From positions 1-17,356 of the forward strand of contig VXNG01000125.1 of assembly GCA_009840695.1 (NCBI GenBank): a stretch of DNA of 17,356 nt. The letters are read 5' to 3'. The number at the start of each line of letters is the position of its first letter. Within the stretch, counting starts at the first letter, position 1. The notes beneath the pieces were generated by a model. The model saw only the letters and a list, made by a program, of their open reading frames with translations, ran no database searches and was not told the DNA's origin. Both the position numbers and the translations under genes were made by a program. Shown here one piece after another: positions 14,028 through 17,356 of the stretch. The stretch is from Acidimicrobiaceae bacterium (GTDB lineage Bacteria; Actinomycetota; Acidimicrobiia; Acidimicrobiales; Aldehydirespiratoraceae).

Positions 14028-15629
14028 TTGGCTGACCGCAAGTCGTTCTGGGCGTGGTGCCTGGAATCGGAGGAGCCCTCCGACGCCGACCGGGCTGCTC
14101 TGGCGGCCAAGTTGTCGAAGCGCTACGGGGTCGAGATCACGGCCAAGCCCGTGCCTTCGCTGGACGACGCCGAACTGCGGACTCCCCGCATCCGGGTGCC
14201 CGGCTCGGTGGCCAACTGGTGCTCGACGACGACCTACGACCGGGCCCGCTACGCCTACGGCGCCCACTTCACCGAACGGGTCCGGGCCTTCAACCTCGAC
14301 TTCGGCAACCCGCCCGACGTGGTGGCCCACCCCCGCGACGAGACCGAGGTGGAGGCCACCCTCGACTGGTGCGACACCAACGGCTACGTAACCGTGCCCT
14401 ACGGCGGTGGATCGTCGGTGGTGTGGGGGGTCACCCCTCACGACGACCTGGGCCCCACCGTGGTGGTCTCCCTCGACCAACTCGACCGGGTGCTGGAGAT
14501 CGACGATGTCTCCCGGGCGGCCCGCATCCAGGCCGGCGTGTTCGGCCCCCACCTCGAGGACCAGCTCCGGCCCAGCGGCCACACCCTGAGGCACTTCCCG
14601 CAGTCGTTCCGGTTCTCCACCCTCGGCGGCTGGATCGCCACCCGCTCCGGCGGCCACTACGCCACCAACCACACCCACATCGACGACTTCGTCGAGTCGG
14701 TGCGCATGATCACCCCAGCGGGGTGGTGGGAGTCGCGGCGGCTGCCCGGCTCGGGCGCCGGACCGAGCCCCGACCGGATGGTGATCGGCTCCGAGGGCGT
14801 CTACGGCATCATCACCGAGGCCTGGATGCGGATCCAGCGCCGGCCGGTGTACCGGGCCACCGCCGGTGTCACCTTCGGATCCTGGCAGGCCGGCTGCGAG
14901 GCCGTGCGCCGCATCGTGCAGGCCAAGCTGTGGCCGGCCAACCTGCGCATCCTCGACCCCGCCGAGGCCCGCCGGGCCGCGGGGCTCGACGGCGAGCAGG
15001 CGCTGGTGATGGTGTCGTTCGAGTCGGCTGAGCTGACCCAGCGTCACAACATTGCCCAGGCCATCGAGATTGCCCAGGACAGCGGCGGCCACGCCGCCGA
15101 TGACGACATCCGCATCGATGACGGGACCGGCGCCCCCACCGGCCGGGAGGGGGCGGTCGGAGCGTGGCGCAACCGGTTCATCGGGATCGGTAGTGGCGTG
15201 GAGACATCGCTGGGCTTGATCAACGACACGTTCGAGACCGCCATCACCTGGGACCGTTGGCCCGACTTCGACGCCGAGATCCGCACCAGGGTGGGCGCCG
15301 CCCTCGCCGACACGTTCGGACCGCACCACTCGCTGTCGTGCCGCTTCACCCACGTCTACACCGACGGCCCTGCGCCCTACTACACGTGGTCGGGCATGGG
15401 AGCGCAAGGCAGCGAGATCGCCCAGTGGCAGACCATCAAGGACGCGGCCAAGCAGGCGGTCGTGGACGCGGGCGGCACCGTCACCCACCACCACGCCGTG
15501 GGCCGGATGCACCGCCCCGACGGCTACGACCGCCAGCGCCCCGAACTGTTCGCCGAGTCCATCCGGGCCGTCAAGCAGCGCCTCGACCCCAACGGCATTC
15601 TCAACCCCGGAGTGCTGATCGACCCCTGA
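14028..15629 (+). CDS. FAD-binding oxidase/transferase, alkyl-DHAP synthase-like (FAD_binding_4)
   Basis: A 533-aa VAO/PCMH-family flavoprotein. The FAD domain shows VPYGGGSSVVWG (123-134, the pyrophosphate loop), a second FAD contact around PQSFRFSTLGGWIATRSGG, and IGSEGVYGIITEA (253-265). The C-terminal part carries the THHHAVGR motif (His487-489) and ends with RLDPNGILNPG. The triple His and the RARYAYGAHF region near residue 72 resemble alkyldihydroxyacetonephosphate synthase, which swaps an acyl for an alkyl group to make ether lipids; many bacterial homologues have other, unknown substrates. No acyltransferase or reductase of an ether-lipid pathway is next to it. Start is TTG with a strong ribosome site. 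The downstream CoA-transferase follows after 24 bases. Third positions are strongly C-rich compared with the genes to the left. Confidence 0.85.
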   Translation: MADRKSFWAWCLESEEPSDADRAALAAKLSKRYGVEITAKPVPSLDDAELRTPRIRVPGSVANWCSTTTYDRARYAYGAHFTERVRAFNLDFGNPPDVVAHPRDETEVEATLDWCDTNGYVTVPYGGGSSVVWGVTPHDDLGPTVVVSLDQLDRVLEIDDVSRAARIQAGVFGPHLEDQLRPSGHTLRHFPQSFRFSTLGGWIATRSGGHYATNHTHIDDFVESVRMITPAGWWESRRLPGSGAGPSPDRMVIGSEGVYGIITEAWMRIQRRPVYRATAGVTFGSWQAGCEAVRRIVQAKLWPANLRILDPAEARRAAGLDGEQALVMVSFESAELTQRHNIAQAIEIAQDSGGHAADDDIRIDDGTGAPTGREGAVGAWRNRFIGIGSGVETSLGLINDTFETAITWDRWPDFDAEIRTRVGAALADTFGPHHSLSCRFTHVYTDGPAPYYTWSGMGAQGSEIAQWQTIKDAAKQAVVDAGGTVTHHHAVGRMHRPDGYDRQRPELFAESIRAVKQRLDPNGILNPGVLIDP

Positions 15630-15646
15630 GCGGTCGTCCCTACACT
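15619..15646 (+). promoter_or_regulatory. Possible leaderless promoter for the CoA-transferase gene
   Basis: TCGACC (15619-15624), a 16-bp spacer and TACACT (15641-15646), then seven bases to GTG at 15654. No Shine-Dalgarno precedes this GTG. The layout repeats that of the PhyH promoter, where -10 and GTG are also seven bases apart. It overlaps the end of the FAD oxidase gene. Confidence 0.45.
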
Positions 15647-15653
15647 GGCCTCC

Positions 15654-16895
15654 GTGACTGACAGACAGGCCCCGGGACTGCTGAACGGCGTACGGGTGAT
15701 CGAATCGAGCCTGCTCGGGCCCGGACATCTCGGCACCTTCCTGGCCGACCTGGGCGCCGACGTGATCAAGGTCGAGTCGCCCGCGGGCGACTACATCCGC
15801 CAGATGACCTGGCCCATCGTGGAGGGGGTGTCGCTGCTGCACCTGCACACCCACCGGGGCAAGCGCAGCATCACCCTCGACCTAAAGAACCCGGCCGGGC
15901 GGCAGCTCTACATCGACCTGGCCGCCACCGCCGACGTGGTGGTGGAGGCCATGCGGCCCGGCACGCTGGCCCGCCTCGGCCTCGGCTACGACGTGCTCAG
16001 CACGGCCAACCCCCGCCTCGTGTTCGCCACCCTGTCAGGCTACGGCGCCACCGGCCCCTACAAGGACATGCCAAGCCACGGCATCGCCTACGACACCTGG
16101 TCGGGGATCGTGCAGCCCGTCGTCGACGACGAGGGCTTTACGCGCATCCCGCCCGACATGCCCAACGTCGGCATCAACGTCGGTCCCATGCTGGCCGCGC
16201 TGGCCGTGCTGGCCGCCGTGATCAAGGCCCGGGACACCGGCGAGGGCTGCGAGATCGAGGTGGCCCAGTCCGACGCCTCGGCCTACATGGACTGGTACCG
16301 CATCGAGAGCGAGCGGGCCTACCTGCGCCCCACCGACGAGGTGACCGGCAACCCGTCCGACGGCTACGAGCGTCGCCCCGCGGGCCTGGCCGGAATGTGG
16401 GAGGGCGTGCGCTACCAGGCCTACGCCGCGGCCGACGGCCACGTGCTGTTCATGGCCTCCGAGCAGGCCTTCTGGCGCAACTTCTGCGAAGGCGTTGGCC
16501 GCATGGACCTATACGAGCGCTGGCCCGGGTCCACTTACGCCGACCACGCCCGCGGCAACACCGAGTTGCAACACGAACTCAAGGCCATCTTCGCCACCAA
16601 GACCTGCACCGAATGGCTCACCTTCAGCAACGAGGTCAACACCCCCATCGCCCCGTTCAACACCCCGGCCAACATCGGCGACGACCCCCAATTCCAGGCC
16701 CGCATCGGCTTCCTACCCACCGAAGAGGTCGGCTGCGAGCAACTCCCCCTGCCCGTCTATGTAGACGGCACCAAGCCCGCCAATCCCTCCAAAGCCCCCA
16801 CAGTCGGCCAACACACCGACGAAGTCATGGAGCAAGTACTTGGTCTAGAAGAGGGGCGAATAGCCAGCCTCCGCGTTGACGGCGCGTTCGGCTAG
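15654..16895 (+). CDS. CaiB/BaiF (class III) CoA-transferase family protein
   Basis: A 413-aa formyl-CoA-transferase-like enzyme that would move CoA between carboxylic acids in the cytoplasm. The start NGVRVIESSLLGPGHLGTFLADLGADVIKVESPAGD is the family's first nucleotide-contact region, followed by NRGKRSITLDLK-like HRGKRSITLDLK (67-78), RPGTLARLGLGYD (101-113) and SGYGATGPYKDMPSHG. Asp207 in EVAQSDASAYMDW is at the expected site of the catalytic aspartate that forms the acyl anhydride. Length is normal. It probably forms a transcription unit with the FAD oxidase 24 bases upstream, and may also have its own leaderless promoter. The acid substrate cannot be told from sequence. Confidence 0.92.
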   Translation: MTDRQAPGLLNGVRVIESSLLGPGHLGTFLADLGADVIKVESPAGDYIRQMTWPIVEGVSLLHLHTHRGKRSITLDLKNPAGRQLYIDLAATADVVVEAMRPGTLARLGLGYDVLSTANPRLVFATLSGYGATGPYKDMPSHGIAYDTWSGIVQPVVDDEGFTRIPPDMPNVGINVGPMLAALAVLAAVIKARDTGEGCEIEVAQSDASAYMDWYRIESERAYLRPTDEVTGNPSDGYERRPAGLAGMWEGVRYQAYAAADGHVLFMASEQAFWRNFCEGVGRMDLYERWPGSTYADHARGNTELQHELKAIFATKTCTEWLTFSNEVNTPIAPFNTPANIGDDPQFQARIGFLPTEEVGCEQLPLPVYVDGTKPANPSKAPTVGQHTDEVMEQVLGLEEGRIASLRVDGAFG

Positions 16896-16937
16896 CGGGG
16901 ACGTCCCACCAGGCCGGGGGGTGGCGGCGAGGAACGG

Positions 16938-16971
16938 CCGACGGACAATGGGGCGAAGCCCCGTCCGTCGG
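16938..16971. terminator. Long hairpin between converging genes, probable terminator
   Basis: Outer arms CCGACGGAC (16938-16946) and GTCCGTCGG (16963-16971) pair perfectly. After a three-base AAT bulge, inner arms GGGGC (16950-16954) and GCCCC (16958-16962) pair around the loop GAA. That makes 14 base pairs, mostly G-C. No T tract follows, so it would be an actinomycete-style terminator working on either strand between the CoA-transferase and the converging dehydrogenase. Confidence 0.6.
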
Positions 16972-17007
16972 ACGGCCTCGACGACAGGACCCGCCGGCCG
17001 GGGGGAG

Positions 17008-17025
17008 CGTCAGCCCCGGCTGACG
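17008..17025. terminator. Second short hairpin at the 3' end of the dehydrogenase gene
   Basis: CGTCAGCC and GGCTGACG form a perfect eight-base inverted repeat with only CC between them, so the real loop is about four bases. It includes the TGA stop of the minus-strand gene (17010-17012). No T tract. It may help end transcription from the right. Confidence 0.4.
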
Positions 17026-17356
17026 ACGACTTCACGGCCAGGCACCTCGGGCTCGTCGTCGACCATCTGTGCCGGGAACCCGGGAGCCAGCACAGACGTG
17101 CCCACAGCCTCCTCCAAGCGGCGCACCACGTTCGGCGACCACTCCCGCGACCCGTAACGGGCCGCGGCGTCGTCGAATATGTCGATCAGCACCGGTGACA
17201 GCTCCAGCGGCACGCCGGCCCGCTCGGCCACCGCCGCGAACAGCGACAGGTCCTTCTGCACCAAGTCCATGGTGAAGTTGATGTCCCGGCTGCCGTTGAG
17301 CATCACCTGGCTCTCGGTCTCGTGCACGAACGAGTTGCCCGACGAGATGCGGATGG
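17010..17356 (-). CDS. Beta-hydroxyacid dehydrogenase (3-hydroxyisobutyrate/6PGDH-like), C-terminal part
   Basis: Only the last 115 or so codons are in the window; the frame stays open to the right edge. The stretch INFTMDLVQKDLSLFAAVAERAGVPLELSP matches the all-helical C-terminal domain (NAD_binding_11) of 3-hydroxyisobutyrate-type dehydrogenases, where a KDL-x-LA helix is standard, followed by a helix such as PVLIDIFDDAAARYG. The Rossmann domain and catalytic Lys lie outside the window. It converges on the CoA-transferase gene. Enzymes of this group oxidise 2- or 3-hydroxy acids with NAD(P). Confidence 0.8.
   Translation of the reverse strand, partial: IRISSGNSFVHETESQVMLNGSRDINFTMDLVQKDLSLFAAVAERAGVPLELSPVLIDIFDDAAARYGSREWSPNVVRRLEEAVGTSVLAPGFPAQMVDDEPEVPGREVVVSRG

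Noticed and set aside
13995..15854. Long open frame on the minus strand antisense to the FAD oxidase gene
   Set aside because: It mirrors a C-rich third-position gene, has no recognisable domain and a biased Gly/Val/Arg composition. The plus strand holds a clear flavoprotein with a ribosome site.

Overview
The window is a high-GC bacterial chromosome segment, most likely from an actinomycete of the Acidimicrobiia type. Three features suggest this: the GC-rich third codon positions, the lipoprotein start AACGDDDD followed by an Ala/Glu/Thr/Pro-rich linker on the solute-binding protein, and the frequent GTG and TTG starts with several probable leaderless genes. The assignment is an inference from style, not a taxonomic match. 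No insertion sequence, phage gene, rRNA or CRISPR array is visible.

Layout, left to right. (1) The 3' end of a tRNA-Ala(GGC) gene (1-51) is followed by a plus-strand SDR dehydrogenase whose only sensible start codon is ATA. (2) Positions 970-8695 hold a minus-strand run of seven genes that reads as one operon. In transcription order they are an NTF2/SnoaL-like protein, a solute-binding lipoprotein, a double-NBD ATPase, an RbsC-type permease, a cytochrome P450, a second P450-fold protein without the haem cysteine, and a GntR/FCD regulator. A good promoter (TTGACG-17-TAAGAT) lies just upstream, with two tandem 16-bp repeats at the predicted transcription start. (3) A second SDR dehydrogenase runs divergently (8902-9708). 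(4) A minus-strand trio (9737-12614) encodes a PhyH-type Fe(II)/2-oxoglutarate oxygenase, an M24-fold metallohydrolase and a two-cysteine Asp/Glu-racemase/maleate-isomerase-fold enzyme. (5) A divergent ten-helix DMT-like membrane protein follows (12760-13959). (6) A plus-strand pair encodes an alkyl-DHAP-synthase-like FAD enzyme and a CaiB/BaiF CoA-transferase. (7) A terminator-like hairpin and the C-terminus of a converging beta-hydroxyacid dehydrogenase close the window.

The most unusual unit is the seven-gene operon. It joins a CUT2-type importer, which normally takes up sugars or other small polar molecules, to a canonical P450 and an apparently haem-less P450 paralogue. Stop/start overlaps link ATPase, permease and both P450 genes, and a regulator follows 4 nt later. 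The simplest reading is uptake of a substrate, oxidation by the P450 (possibly with the haem-less partner as a structural or regulatory subunit), further processing by the NTF2-like protein and the nearby SDRs, and control by the GntR protein. The PhyH-M24-racemase trio looks like a separate small catabolic operon, perhaps for an amide- or betaine-like compound. No substrate can be assigned from sequence alone.
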